Assembly (NCBI GenBank): GCA_017480685.1
Contig: JAFUSD010000027.1
Location: 1 to 46,185 of the forward strand
Reading direction: 5' to 3'
From: Bacteroidaceae bacterium
GTDB lineage: Bacteria; Bacteroidota; Bacteroidia; Bacteroidales; Bacteroidaceae
DNA: 46,185 bases
Shown piece by piece: positions 34,463-42,470 of the stretch. How positions within the stretch are numbered: the first letter of the stretch is position 1; each line of letters begins with the position of its first letter. The translations under genes were made by a program, and so were the position numbers. The notes under the pieces were generated by a model. The model saw only the letters and a list, made by a program, of their open reading frames with translations, ran no database searches and was not told the DNA's origin.

Positions 34463-35248
34463 CTATATTCCTTCACCATCCATAAATCCTATGTGATGGA
34501 TAGGTCGTGACTGACGCACATGCGAGTAGGCTGGCACATCATGTGTTATCCACAAGTTACCACCGATGACCGAGTCGTGACCTATGCGTATGCGCACCAG
34601 CAGCTATGTGTTGGAGTAAATTGTGACATGATCTTCCACGATGGGGTGGCGAGGCTCATCAATCATGCGCCCCGCCACATCGCGAGTAAAGTGTTTTGCA
34701 CCCAAAGTCACTCCCTGATACACCATGACCCCCGTACCGATGATGGCAGTTGCTCCTATAACGATGCCTGTCCCATGATCGATACCAAACGCAGCACCGA
34801 TTTCAGCAGCCGGATGTATGTCGATACCAGTAACCGAATGGGCACGTTCGGTAATGATGCGCGGCAGCAAAGGCACCCCAAGTTTATGCAGAGCGTGAGC
34901 TACACGGTAGTGCAACATAGCCGTGAAGGCTGGATAACAGCTTATGACCTCCAACGGTGATGTAACCGCAGGGTCGTTGGTTGCCACTGCATCTATGTCG
35001 GAACGTAACAGATTGCCAATAAGAGGCAGCTGACCGACCAACTGACTGGCCACAGCCTCGGCATCAGGCGACGTTCCTTCGGCTTTCTGCTCCTGAGTAG
35101 AGAAAGCGAAACAGATGTGATGCACAAGCAGGCCATAGAAGTCGCTGTCGCCGATGGCTCCAAACACCTCTGGAAAAAGCACGCTTGCCACCTCGTGCAT
35201 CATGAGGTCGATATCTGCACTGGTAGGTAATATGAACTTTGGTTGCAT
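34463..35248 (-). pseudogene. cysE: Serine O-acetyltransferase with an in-frame TAG
   Basis: The enzyme makes O-acetylserine from serine and acetyl-CoA, the substrate of CysK. The 214 codons before the stop contain the N-terminal helical domain and the left-handed beta-helix start (GIDIHPAAEIGAAFGIDHGTGIVIGA, YQGVTLGAKHF, RHPIVEDHVTIYSNT). TAG lies at 34604-34606. In the same frame the protein then continues with RIRIGHDSVIGGNLWITHD and ends FMDGEGI at the real stop 34463-34465, 261 codons in all. This tail is conserved family sequence, and a terminal Ile after Gly-Asp/Glu-Gly is what CysE inserts into the CysK active site. The four codons at the break (*, L, L, V) could be point changes or a pair of compensating indels. 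Either a very recent inactivation, readthrough, or sequence error. It follows cysK by 50 bp. Confidence 0.85.
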
Positions 35249-35298
35249 ACAATAAACACTTTATTACAAATAGTTTACTTTATTACAAAAGGGTTTAC

Positions 35299-36213
35299 TT
35301 AATTAAATAATCCTGTAGACAAGTAGCGTTCGCCTGTATCGGGCAGCAGAGCCACAATGGTCTTGCCTTCGTTTTCGGGCAGTTTTGCCAACCTGAGAGC
35401 CGCAGCAAACGCAGCACCCGACGATATGCCTACCAACAGGCCGTCGGTATGTGCCAACGAACGTGCTGCCTGCATGGCTTCTTCGTCGGCAACAGTGAGG
35501 ATGTCATCGATGGTTTCTGCATCATACGTATCGGGCACGAAGCCTGCACCAATTCCTTGAATGCGGTGTTTGCCTGCAATGCCTGTGGATAGCACAGCCG
35601 ATGACAGAGGCTCGACAGCCACCACTTGCACATGCTGGTTGTGTCGCTTCAGTGCGCGTCCGGTTCCACTGACTGTACCGCCGGTACCTACACCTGCAAC
35701 AAATACATCGATGCGGCCATCGGTGTCGGCCCATATTTCCTCACCTGTGGTACGTTCGTGCATAGCTGGATTGGCAGGGTTGATGAATTGTCCGAGTATG
35801 ACGGAACCAGGAATCGATGCCTGCAACTCGTTGGCACGAGCTATAGCTCCTTTCATTCCTGCGCTGCCAGGAGTCAGTTCAAGCTGGGCTCCGTAGGCAC
35901 GTAGCAGATTCCGTCGCTCCTCGCTCATGGTGTCGGGCATGGTGAGTATGACATTATAGCCACGGCTCACTCCCACCCATGCCAGTCCTACACCTGTGTT
36001 GCCACTTGTGGGTTCGATGATTGTAGCACCTGGCTTCAGGATGCCACGTTGTTCTGCATCGGCAATCATGGCCAATGCAATGCGGTCTTTCACGCTGCCA
36101 CCTGGGTTGAAATACTCAAGTTTAACTACTACTCGCGCCACTTGTCCGTCGCGCTGTTTGGTCTCCAACAAAGGAGTGCGACCAATAAGGTCGGTCAGTG
36201 ATTTGTAAATCAT
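35299..36213 (-). CDS. cysK: Cysteine synthase A (O-acetylserine sulfhydrylase)
   Basis: The 304-residue PLP enzyme joins O-acetylserine and sulfide to give cysteine. PLP lysine is in PGGSVKDR (about Lys42), the substrate loop is TSGNTGVGLA and the phosphate-binding loop is GVGTGGTVSGTGR; the C-terminal GISSGAAFAAA is also present. Start chosen at ATG 36213 (MIYKSLTDLIG), the family N-terminus; an upstream in-frame ATG adds 15 residues. It is preceded by a poly-Cys leader ORF and an attenuator-like terminator, and followed by cysE in the same orientation. Confidence 0.96.
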   Translation of the reverse strand: MIYKSLTDLIGRTPLLETKQRDGQVARVVVKLEYFNPGGSVKDRIALAMIADAEQRGILKPGATIIEPTSGNTGVGLAWVGVSRGYNVILTMPDTMSEERRNLLRAYGAQLELTPGSAGMKGAIARANELQASIPGSVILGQFINPANPAMHERTTGEEIWADTDGRIDVFVAGVGTGGTVSGTGRALKRHNQHVQVVAVEPLSSAVLSTGIAGKHRIQGIGAGFVPDTYDAETIDDILTVADEEAMQAARSLAHTDGLLVGISSGAAFAAALRLAKLPENEGKTIVALLPDTGERYLSTGLFN

Positions 36214-36265
36214 GATAGTTTTATTTTGTGTGTTAAACATTCTCCGCTTTTGCCTCACTTCTTAA

Positions 36266-36305
36266 CGAAAAAGAAAACTCCGCCAATCGTGAGTGATTAG
36301 CGGAG
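36266..36305 (-). terminator. Attenuator terminator upstream of cysK
   Basis: Read on the minus strand, CTCCGCTAATC (36305-36295) and GATTGGCGGAG (36288-36278) form an 11-bp stem with one U-G wobble and a 6-nt loop, followed by TTTTCTTTTTC (36277-36267). It is about 50 nt upstream of the cysK ATG. Its first arm is also complementary over 9 bp to a segment inside the leader ORF, giving two mutually exclusive structures. Confidence 0.85.
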
Positions 36306-36353
36306 CTTAATTCTTATCGTTTGTTCTGTTTCGGATGTTTGAACCTTGACATA

Positions 36354-36467
36354 TCACAACGAGGCAGTGCCGCTAATCGGATGATTAACGCAACAACAAC
36401 ATGCTCCTTTCTCGATGAAAGCCACGATGTGTCCAATTGTCTGTATATGTCTTTGTTCTATCTTCAT
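36354..36467 (-). CDS. 37-residue poly-cysteine leader peptide of cysK
   Basis: The frame starts at ATG 36467 and ends at TGA 36356-36354. Residues 21-30 read GACCCCVNHP: four consecutive Cys codons (TGT TGT TGT TGC, 36401-36390). Cys is the end product of the downstream cysK-cysE operon. Directly after the Cys codons comes CCGATTAGCGGC (36380-36369), whose GATTAGCGG can pair perfectly with the first arm of the terminator. Stalling at Cys codons when Cys-tRNA is short would leave this segment free to form the antiterminator; fast translation would let the terminator fold. No conserved protein function is expected. I could not find a TAnnTTTG promoter between wzc and the leader. Confidence 0.8.
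   Translation of the reverse strand: MKIEQRHIQTIGHIVAFIEKGACCCCVNHPISGTASL
36369..36380 (-). promoter_or_regulatory. Antiterminator segment in the cysK leader
   Basis: CCGATTAGCGGC on the minus strand lies about 10 nt after the last Cys codon. GATTAGCGG is exactly complementary to CCGCTAATC of the terminator's first arm (within 36295-36305), giving 9 bp that exclude the terminator. Confidence 0.75.
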
Positions 36468-36474
36468 CAGTTTG

Positions 36475-36525
36475 TGATTATTCAACGGTTATGATTATTC
36501 AATGGTTGTGATTATTCAACGGTTG
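36475..36525. repeat. Three 17-bp direct repeats between wzc and the cysK leader
   Basis: TGATTATTCAACGGTTA, then the same with ATGGTTG and ACGGTTG endings, at 36475-36491, 36492-36508 and 36509-36525, period exactly 17 bp. They begin 8 bp upstream of the leader ATG (minus strand) and fill the space to the wzc stop. CAACCGTTG on the other strand is nearly palindromic, so they could be regulator sites. Confidence 0.8.
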
Positions 36526-36532
36526 TGGGTTA

Positions 36533-39037
36533 TCAGGCTTCGGCCGGCATCTCATCCTTTGAGTTGCTGCTCTTGTGGTGATGACGCTTGTGCTTCTTTT
36601 CGTTTTCACGACCGTAGCCGTATCCGTATCCATATCCGTAGCCATACTTGCGACCGTAGCCGTAGCCATAGCCATACTTGTAGGTGTTCTTGCGCTTCGA
36701 GAGGTCTACACCGTTGAGTGCTATGCAGAACTGGTCGAACTTCTTGTCTACCTTCAGTTTGTTTACAAACTCGATTGCGGCCTTTGGTGTCACGTCGGCA
36801 CGGCATACGTAGACACAGACGTCTGCCACACGGCTGATGATGTCGGAGTCGGTAACGATTGTGATAGGTGCCGAGTCGACAATCACGTAGTCGTATCGTT
36901 TACGCAGTTCTGCGATGGCTTGGTCGAGTGTTTCGCGTGCCACAAGTTCGGTTGGGTTTGGTGGCACAACTCCGCCTGGCAGTATGTCGAGGTTTGAATG
37001 TAAGTAAGAGTGCTGTATGAGGTCGTCGAGCGGATACTCTGTCGGGTTGGCAAGGTAGTTGGATATACCGACCATGCGTGTAGAGAGTTTGAACACTTTG
37101 TTCAGTCCTGGCTTGCGGATGTCGAGACCTACTATGATTGTCTTCTTTCCGAGGAAGGCAAGGCTGACGGCGAGGTTTCCTGCCATGAACGATTTACCCT
37201 CGGCTGGCTGTGTTGATGTGAATTGTATGACTTGCTGTCCGGGTTTGAGCATGAAGAGCAGGTTGGTACGTAGGTTTCGGAATGCCTCTTCCATGAGGTC
37301 GTTCTTGTTTTCGTGTACTACGATTGATCCTTGCTGTTTTGTCACATTGTTAGCATACGGAATCTCTGAGACGATTGGCACGTCGGTGAGTTTCTTTATG
37401 TCGTCGCTGTTTTCTATCTTGTACTTGAGTTGTTCGCGCAGCCAGATGATTGCGAACGGCAGTCCGAGGCCGAGTACGAGTGCAATGAGGTATATCATGC
37501 TTCGACGTGGCGACTTTGGAACTGATGATGCCATCGGTTCTTCGATTATACGTCCGTTGTTGGCTGTTGCGGCCAGGGTGATGAGGTTTTCTTCGCGTTT
37601 CTGTAGGAGCATCATGTAGAGTTCTGACTTGATGGTCTGCAGACGTCCGTAGGTGTTGAGTTCCTTCTCTTGTTCTGGCGAGCGTGCTATCATGCCCTGG
37701 TATGCTCCGGCCTGGCGTGAGAGGTCGTTTTGTGCTATGCGCAGTCCGCGTATGGTGCTTTCCACATTGGTCTTCACGGCTTCATGCATTGCTGCAATCT
37801 GTGAGTTGAGTTGTATGACTTGTGGGTGCTCGGGTGTGGATGTCTGGAGCAGTCGTTGGCGTTCGAGCACGAGTTCGTTATACTGGTTGATTGATGTAGT
37901 GAGGCTCTTGTCCTCGAGTCCTACGTTTACTGGTATCACGTCGTTGTTGTGTGATGGGTCGTTGACGTAGTTGCGCATGTATTCGGCCATGGCTACTTGT
38001 GTGGCCAGTGCTGTGCGTTGCTGGTCGTATGCGGTCTTTTGGTTGAGAGCCACTTGTGCATCGGTTGCCAGGTTTGTCACTCCGGTCTTGCGCTTGTAGC
38101 TTGCTATGTCGTCTTCGGTCTCGCCCAGTTCTTCGTTGATGGCCTTGATACGTTCGTCGATGAATTCGGCAGTACGTTTTGCTACTGCGTTCTTCTCGTC
38201 GTTAGCATCTTGGTTGTAGTCGTCGATGAGTCGGTTGATGAAGTCGATGCCTCGCATGGGGTGAGCATCTGCCACCGAGATCTGTGCTATGGTTGTGGTC
38301 TTCGATGTTGCCTGCACGCTGAGGTTGTTGGCGTAGTTTGATGCTACGATGTCGGGGGCTGTGATTCGTACACGGAGTTCGAGGTCGCGGTCGGGTTTCG
38401 GTACCGAGTCGTTGTATGCAAAGTTTATGGTACCCACTGGCAGTTTCATCGTTGCCGGCAGCGAGGTGAACTTCTGCTTCTTCTGCTCTTTTTCCTTACG
38501 TCCTACGTAGTATGTTGCGTCTACGTCGAATGTTCCGTCCTTTCTGTAGTCTATGTCGAGCACTATGGGTCCCCAGAGTTCGTCGGCAATGGATGTTGGG
38601 AAGTCGACGAGCAGGGGGGTTGAGTGGTAGAGTGGCACGTTTGAGCCGAGTGTGCGCTTGAGCGATGTCGATACGTGCAGGTTGAGGTCGGTCACCACTT
38701 TCTTTATGAGTGTGTGTGTACGGAGTATTTCAACCTCGTTGTCGAAGTTGCGCGATGTGGCTACGTAGCCTAAGTCGAGCATGTCGGTGAGGGCCGACAT
38801 CTGCTCGCTGCCCTTCTTGTCGTTGTCTTTTATGAGTACTGAGCCGGCTATTTCGTAGACTGGTGTCTTGAAGCGCAGGTAGACGAACGCTATGATGAGA
38901 CACACCACTACACTTACTATGAACCATGGCCAATAGAGTGAGAGTATATAGACTAATTTGCTTATGCTGAATCCCTCAGATTCTTCGGTTTGCTGATTTG
39001 TCTGTGCTGTTGTGTTTTGTGATGCTAATGCACTCAT
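36533..39037 (-). CDS. wzc: Wzc-like polysaccharide co-polymerase with BY-kinase domain
   Basis: The 834-residue inner-membrane protein has two membrane helices (about residues 35-55 and 525-545) flanking a large periplasmic Wzz-type domain with coiled coil (about 300-480), and a cytoplasmic bacterial tyrosine kinase: Walker A STQPAEGKSFMAGNLA, Walker A' VGLDIRKPG and Walker B YVIVDSAP. The C-terminus is a YG-repeat tail with more than ten Tyr (about residues 785-815), the autophosphorylation cluster, then a His/Lys stretch. It controls chain length and export of capsule or exopolysaccharide with Wza. Order HAD, wza, wzc on the minus strand suggests one operon. Confidence 0.93.
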   Translation of the reverse strand: MSALASQNTTAQTNQQTEESEGFSISKLVYILSLYWPWFIVSVVVCLIIAFVYLRFKTPVYEIAGSVLIKDNDKKGSEQMSALTDMLDLGYVATSRNFDNEVEILRTHTLIKKVVTDLNLHVSTSLKRTLGSNVPLYHSTPLLVDFPTSIADELWGPIVLDIDYRKDGTFDVDATYYVGRKEKEQKKQKFTSLPATMKLPVGTINFAYNDSVPKPDRDLELRVRITAPDIVASNYANNLSVQATSKTTTIAQISVADAHPMRGIDFINRLIDDYNQDANDEKNAVAKRTAEFIDERIKAINEELGETEDDIASYKRKTGVTNLATDAQVALNQKTAYDQQRTALATQVAMAEYMRNYVNDPSHNNDVIPVNVGLEDKSLTTSINQYNELVLERQRLLQTSTPEHPQVIQLNSQIAAMHEAVKTNVESTIRGLRIAQNDLSRQAGAYQGMIARSPEQEKELNTYGRLQTIKSELYMMLLQKREENLITLAATANNGRIIEEPMASSVPKSPRRSMIYLIALVLGLGLPFAIIWLREQLKYKIENSDDIKKLTDVPIVSEIPYANNVTKQQGSIVVHENKNDLMEEAFRNLRTNLLFMLKPGQQVIQFTSTQPAEGKSFMAGNLAVSLAFLGKKTIIVGLDIRKPGLNKVFKLSTRMVGISNYLANPTEYPLDDLIQHSYLHSNLDILPGGVVPPNPTELVARETLDQAIAELRKRYDYVIVDSAPITIVTDSDIISRVADVCVYVCRADVTPKAAIEFVNKLKVDKKFDQFCIALNGVDLSKRKNTYKYGYGYGYGRKYGYGYGYGYGYGRENEKKHKRHHHKSSNSKDEMPAEA

Positions 39038-39148
39038 GAGTTTTTGTTATTGATATTTCGTGAGTATTCGATTTGTTTCTACACCTATCTTATATATAAT
39101 ATAGGGGGTGGCAGTGGTTGGTTGTGTCTGCCGCCTGATGCCGTTTTG

Positions 39149-39946
39149 TTATTTGAGGATGTTGTAGAGAAGGCTGGCGAGTGATACGAGTATTGATGTA
39201 GCCGAGAACCAGAGGCTGGTGCTTGTACCCACGTCAGAGTTCTTTGCCTTTGTCTTGTTGGGGGTTACGATTACGATGTCGTTCTGTTGCAGCTGGTAGT
39301 ATGGCGAGAATATCACATTGGCATCGTTGAGGTTGAGGTTGTGATACTGGCGCACTCCGTTTGCATCTTCACGCAGCACTTTCACGTTGTCGCGCAATCC
39401 GTAGATTGTCATGTCGCCGGCCTGTGCCAGTGCTTCGAATATGTTTATCTTCTCGTTGGTCACGGTGAATTGTCCCGGGCGGTTCACTTCGCCCACTACT
39501 GATATCTTGAAGTTCGGCATCCTGACGTTCACCACCATGTCTTCGTCGATGAATGTCTTCAGTTTTTGCTTCAGCATGCGTTCACACTCGTTTTTGGTGA
39601 GTCCGGCCACGTGCAGTTCGCCAAGTCCGGGAAAGTCGATGGTTCCTTCGTTGCTCACCAGATACTGCTGCAGTGCGGCCTGCGTGGTCACGCTGCTGCT
39701 GCTCAGTGCCACTGCGGCGTTCGACTGCACTGTGAGGTTGTAGGGTGCCGACACCTTCGGGTCGGTGGTGTTTACGGTGATAGTAAGCAGGTCTTTTGGC
39801 ATGATTTTGGCATCATAGAGCTCCATGGCCCTTACTACGTTTTGTAGCGAATCTGAATTCATCACATAGGGTACGTTTTTATAGGACGTACATGCTGAAA
39901 AGAGTAGCGTTGTGCATACTGCAACTGATAGGATAATTCGTTTCAT
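39149..39946 (-). CDS. wza: Wza-like polysaccharide export lipoprotein
   Basis: The 265-residue protein has a lipoprotein signal (lipid Cys about residue 19, FSACTSYKN), a Poly_export domain (about residues 45-125, ending TIDFPGLGELHVAG), SLBB-type strands (VVGEVNRPGQFTV, about 155-170) and a C-terminal hydrophobic helix (about 240-262). It should form the outer-membrane exit of a capsule or exopolysaccharide and works with the adjacent Wzc. It is shorter than E. coli Wza, as is usual in Bacteroidota. A 111-bp gap separates it from wzc. Confidence 0.92.
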   Translation of the reverse strand: MKRIILSVAVCTTLLFSACTSYKNVPYVMNSDSLQNVVRAMELYDAKIMPKDLLTITVNTTDPKVSAPYNLTVQSNAAVALSSSSVTTQAALQQYLVSNEGTIDFPGLGELHVAGLTKNECERMLKQKLKTFIDEDMVVNVRMPNFKISVVGEVNRPGQFTVTNEKINIFEALAQAGDMTIYGLRDNVKVLREDANGVRQYHNLNLNDANVIFSPYYQLQQNDIVIVTPNKTKAKNSDVGTSTSLWFSATSILVSLASLLYNILK

Positions 39947-39987
39947 TTGTTTTATTTCTTTTTTGTTCGTTTCGTCAGTTATGCCTG

Positions 39988-40428
39988 TTACTTCCCAAAC
40001 AGTCGTTGCAGGAACGATGGGCGGACAGGCTGGTTGTCGTGGTCGGCTTCTTGTTCATAGCGTGCCACAAGATCCTCGTAGGTGAGTTTGTTGTGTATCA
40101 TGTCGTAGATGGTACCCCAGTCGGGCAGGCCGCCAAGGTTGCGGTCATCGATGAAGAGCCCCACCTTCAGTTTACGCGAGAAGTGGTTGTTCTTGTCTTC
40201 TTCCTCCTCGGGATAGTCGCGGTTCACAGCATAGAACTCAAGCCCGCGCTGCCGGCACCATTCCACTGCCTCATCGAGCAGCTGGCCCTCCCTCACACTC
40301 CAAAGTATGAGTTTATGACCCTCATCCTGCAATTTGATAAGGGTCTCTACAGCAAATGGGATTTCCGGTCCTATCTCCGGATAGCGATGTTTCACTATCG
40401 TACCGTCGAAGTCTACTGCTATGAGCAT
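39988..40428 (-). CDS. Small HAD-superfamily hydrolase
   Basis: The 146-residue protein has the HAD nucleophile motif DFDGTIVKHRYPEIG (Asp residues 6 and 8), motif II LWSVRE and the late acidic motif FIDDRNLGG. It should be a phosphatase of a small metabolite; the substrate is not known. Start chosen at ATG 40428 because DFDGT must be near the N-terminus and because the promoter lies just upstream; a longer frame exists. It is 42 bp upstream of wza, so it probably leads the exopolysaccharide operon. Confidence 0.82.
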   Translation of the reverse strand: MLIAVDFDGTIVKHRYPEIGPEIPFAVETLIKLQDEGHKLILWSVREGQLLDEAVEWCRQRGLEFYAVNRDYPEEEEDKNNHFSRKLKVGLFIDDRNLGGLPDWGTIYDMIHNKLTYEDLVARYEQEADHDNQPVRPSFLQRLFGK

Positions 40429-40450
40429 ATTCTGAACATCCGATTTTGCC

Positions 40451-40460
40451 TGCAAAGTTA
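40451..40460 (-). promoter_or_regulatory. Promoter -7 box of the HAD-wza-wzc unit
   Basis: TAACTTTGCA on the minus strand, 22 bp upstream of the HAD start, leaving a very short leader. It is 174 bp from the first unit of array 3. Confidence 0.75.
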
Positions 40461-40634
40461 GTAAATAATGTTGAATAGACATATATATTTTACAAAGTTT
40501 TTGCACACAATGATAAAAAATTGTCAAAACATATCTATATTTGGCTTTCAAAGCAAACATCTACACGACTTTTTTCACACAAACAAGCCCAGCCACCACC
40601 AGCCCCGACGGTGCTCATACAACCGCGCGGTTGC

Positions 40635-40734
40635 AAGGATATCCTCGACGCCCTGCAAGGATATCCTCAACGCCCCGTGAGGATATCCTCAACGCCCTGC
40701 GAGGATATCCTCAACACCCCGTGAGGATATCCTC
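40635..40734. repeat. 22-bp tandem palindrome array 3 (5 units)
   Basis: AAGGATATCCTC at 40635-40646 and 40657-40668, then GAGGATATCCTC at 40679-40690, 40701-40712 and 40723-40734; exact 22-bp period. Spacers are of AACGCCCTGC type. The last unit ends 147 bp before the rplY -7 box. Confidence 0.95.
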
Positions 40735-40881
40735 GTTTTCCATGCGCCGCAGAAACGCCTCCAGACACAAAGCACAGAAACCGCGCCACCAGCACGGAGC
40801 AAAACAACCCATTATCACCCAAAATCACAACCAAACACAAAAAAAACACAAACGGTGTATTGCCAGTTGACAAATAATTCG

Positions 40882-40889
40882 TACCTTTG
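40882..40889 (+). promoter_or_regulatory. rplY promoter -7 box
   Basis: TACCTTTG within AATAATTCGTACCTTTGCAC, nearly identical to the rpmE2 promoter. Confidence 0.8.
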
Positions 40890-41002
40890 CACCGCTTTTT
40901 TGGGCAACACTCAATGAGCCGACCCATCGGGACGGCAACGTGTGATGGCGAATTAAGCACAAACAACTTAATTTATAGTAACACAAAAACAAAGAGAAAG
41001 AA

Positions 41003-41608
41003 ATGAAAGAAATCTCACTCAACGGTCAGCTCCGCACCGACCTCGGAAAGAAAGCCAGCCGCACACTGCGCAGCGAAGGCAACGTACCATGCGTAATCTA
41101 TGGAGTAGAAAAAGACGAAAACGGACAGCCCAAGGCTAAGTCGTTCTGCGTTTCACAGAAAGAACTGGCTAAGCTGCTCTACACTCCAAACGTCTACATC
41201 GTAAACATCAACATCGACGGCACAAGCGTGAAGGCTATCCTCAAGGACCTGCAGAACGACTTCGTGACCGACCGTCCTGTTCATGTCGACTTCTACCAGA
41301 TTACTGAAGACAAGCCTGTAACCATCGAAATACCTATCAAGCTCAACGGACTTGCAGAAGGTGTGAAGGCCGGTGGTAAGCTCGTGGCAACAGTGCGCAA
41401 GCTCAAAGTAAAGGCTCCTTACACCAAGTTCCCCGACACACTCGACATCGATGTCACAAACCTCGGTCTTGGTAAGTCGATCAAGGTGAGCGAGCTCAGC
41501 TTCGAAGGACTTGATATCGTAACTCCAAAGGAAGTGGTGGTTTGCAGCGTACGCATGACACGTGCCGCACGTTCTGCTGCCGAGGCTACAACCGAAGAAG
41601 AAGCATAA
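41003..41608 (+). CDS. rplY: 50S ribosomal protein L25 (CTC form)
   Basis: The 201-residue protein binds 5S rRNA. The N-terminal L25 domain (LRTDLGKKASRTLRSEGNVPCVIYG) and the longer C-terminal beta domain (IPIKLNGLAEGVKAGGKL) identify the general-stress-type CTC form rather than the short E. coli L25. The C-terminal tail is acidic. It has its own promoter with array 3 upstream and is followed after 33 bp by pth, a common pairing in Bacteroidota and other bacteria. Confidence 0.96.
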   Translation: MKEISLNGQLRTDLGKKASRTLRSEGNVPCVIYGVEKDENGQPKAKSFCVSQKELAKLLYTPNVYIVNINIDGTSVKAILKDLQNDFVTDRPVHVDFYQITEDKPVTIEIPIKLNGLAEGVKAGGKLVATVRKLKVKAPYTKFPDTLDIDVTNLGLGKSIKVSELSFEGLDIVTPKEVVVCSVRMTRAARSAAEATTEEEA

Positions 41609-41641
41609 AGCCCTGGCTACAAAAAAACCGATTAGAGAAAA

Positions 41642-42205
41642 ATGAAATACTTGATTGTAGGTCTGGGCAACATCGGCGACGAATACGATGGAACCCGCCA
41701 CAACATAGGATTCCGAGTGTTGGATGCTTTTGCCAAGGCATCCAACATTTCGTTTGAAGACCGACGCTACGGATTCGTAGGCACCGGCCGCGTGAAGAAC
41801 GCCGAGGTGGTGCTCCTCAAACCATCCACCTACATGAACCTCAGCGGCAACGCTGTGCGCTACTGGATGAACAAAGAGAACATCGACCCCGAGCGCCTGC
41901 TCATCATCTGCGACGACATCGCACTGCCTTTCGGTCGCCTGCGATTGCGTCCCAGCGGCAGCGATGGCGGACACAACGGATTGAAGAACATAGCATCGGT
42001 GCTCTGCTCGCAGCAATGGGCACGCATACGCTTCGGAGTCGGAAACGACTTCCCACGAGGCAGTCAGGTCGATTTCGTGCTCGGACACTTCGAACCCGAA
42101 GAACTCGAACACATGGACGAGCGTGTCAACCTCTGCTGCGACATGATTCGCGCCTTCTGCCTTTCTGGCATCACGTTCGCAATGAACAATTATAATAATA
42201 AGTGA
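41642..42205 (+). CDS. pth: Peptidyl-tRNA hydrolase
   Basis: The 187-residue enzyme releases tRNA from peptidyl-tRNA that dropped off ribosomes. The conserved start ([22 protein letters not shown], catalytic His about residue 21), [10 protein letters not shown], the [26 protein letters not shown] signature and VLGHF are all present. Co-transcribed with rplY. A hairpin and a pyrimidine-rich minisatellite follow the stop. Confidence 0.97.
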   Translation: MKYLIVGLGNIGDEYDGTRHNIGFRVLDAFAKASNISFEDRRYGFVGTGRVKNAEVVLLKPSTYMNLSGNAVRYWMNKENIDPERLLIICDDIALPFGRLRLRPSGSDGGHNGLKNIASVLCSQQWARIRFGVGNDFPRGSQVDFVLGHFEPEELEHMDERVNLCCDMIRAFCLSGITFAMNNYNNK

Positions 42206-42277
42206 GTGGAAGGGAATGGAAAGGAAGAGAATGGAAGGGAATGGAATTGAAGGGAAAGGAAGTTATCGCTTCGCTCA

Positions 42278-42329
42278 GAAGTTAAAGGGACGATACATGC
42301 CGCATGGCATCATTCGTCCCTTTAACTTC
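42278..42329. terminator. Long hairpin after pth
   Basis: GAAGTTAAAGGGACGA (42278-42293) and TCGTCCCTTTAACTTC (42314-42329) are perfect 16-bp arms, and ATGCC/GGCAT inside extends the fold around GCAT. It lies between convergent genes, so it may end transcripts from both sides. Confidence 0.75.
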
Positions 42330-42461
42330 CCTTTAACTTCCTTTTAACTTCCTTTTAACTTCCTTTTAACTTCCCTTTATCTTCCATTTAACTTCCTTTT
42401 AACTTCCTTTTAACTTCCCTTTTAACTTCCCTTTAACTTCCTTTTAACTTCCCTTTAACTA
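42318..42461. repeat. 11-bp minisatellite, 13 units
   Basis: Units of CCYTTTAACTT type (variants CCATTTAACTT, CCCTTTATCTT) repeat every 11 bp, with one 12-bp unit, between pth and the S4-domain gene. The first unit overlaps the right arm of the hairpin, so the array seems to have grown from that arm. The opposite side (42206-42262) is purine-rich with GGAAGGGAATGG-like repeats, giving strong strand asymmetry. Confidence 0.9.
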
Positions 42462-42470
42462 CCCTTATTT

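Larger units (their letters stand above)
40429..41002. other. Divergent intergenic region HAD/rplY
   Basis: No gene is supported in these 574 bp. They contain the minus-strand HAD promoter, repeat array 3 (40635-40734), an A/C-rich stretch, the rplY promoter (40882-40889) and a leader of about 110 nt. Layout matches the MFS/rpmE2 region. Confidence 0.7.

Noticed and set aside
34604-34606. Reassigned TAG or TAA codons (alternative genetic code)
   Set aside because: TAA and TAG are used as normal stops by many intact genes in the window (for example pgk, yidC and the DUF3256 gene), so the two internal stops are local events.
40541-40870. Open frames translating through the palindrome arrays (also at 2813-3223 and 27401-27739)
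   Set aside because: Repetitive translation results from the repeat itself; a 22-bp period shifts the frame at every unit, there is no start context, and the frames overlap promoters.
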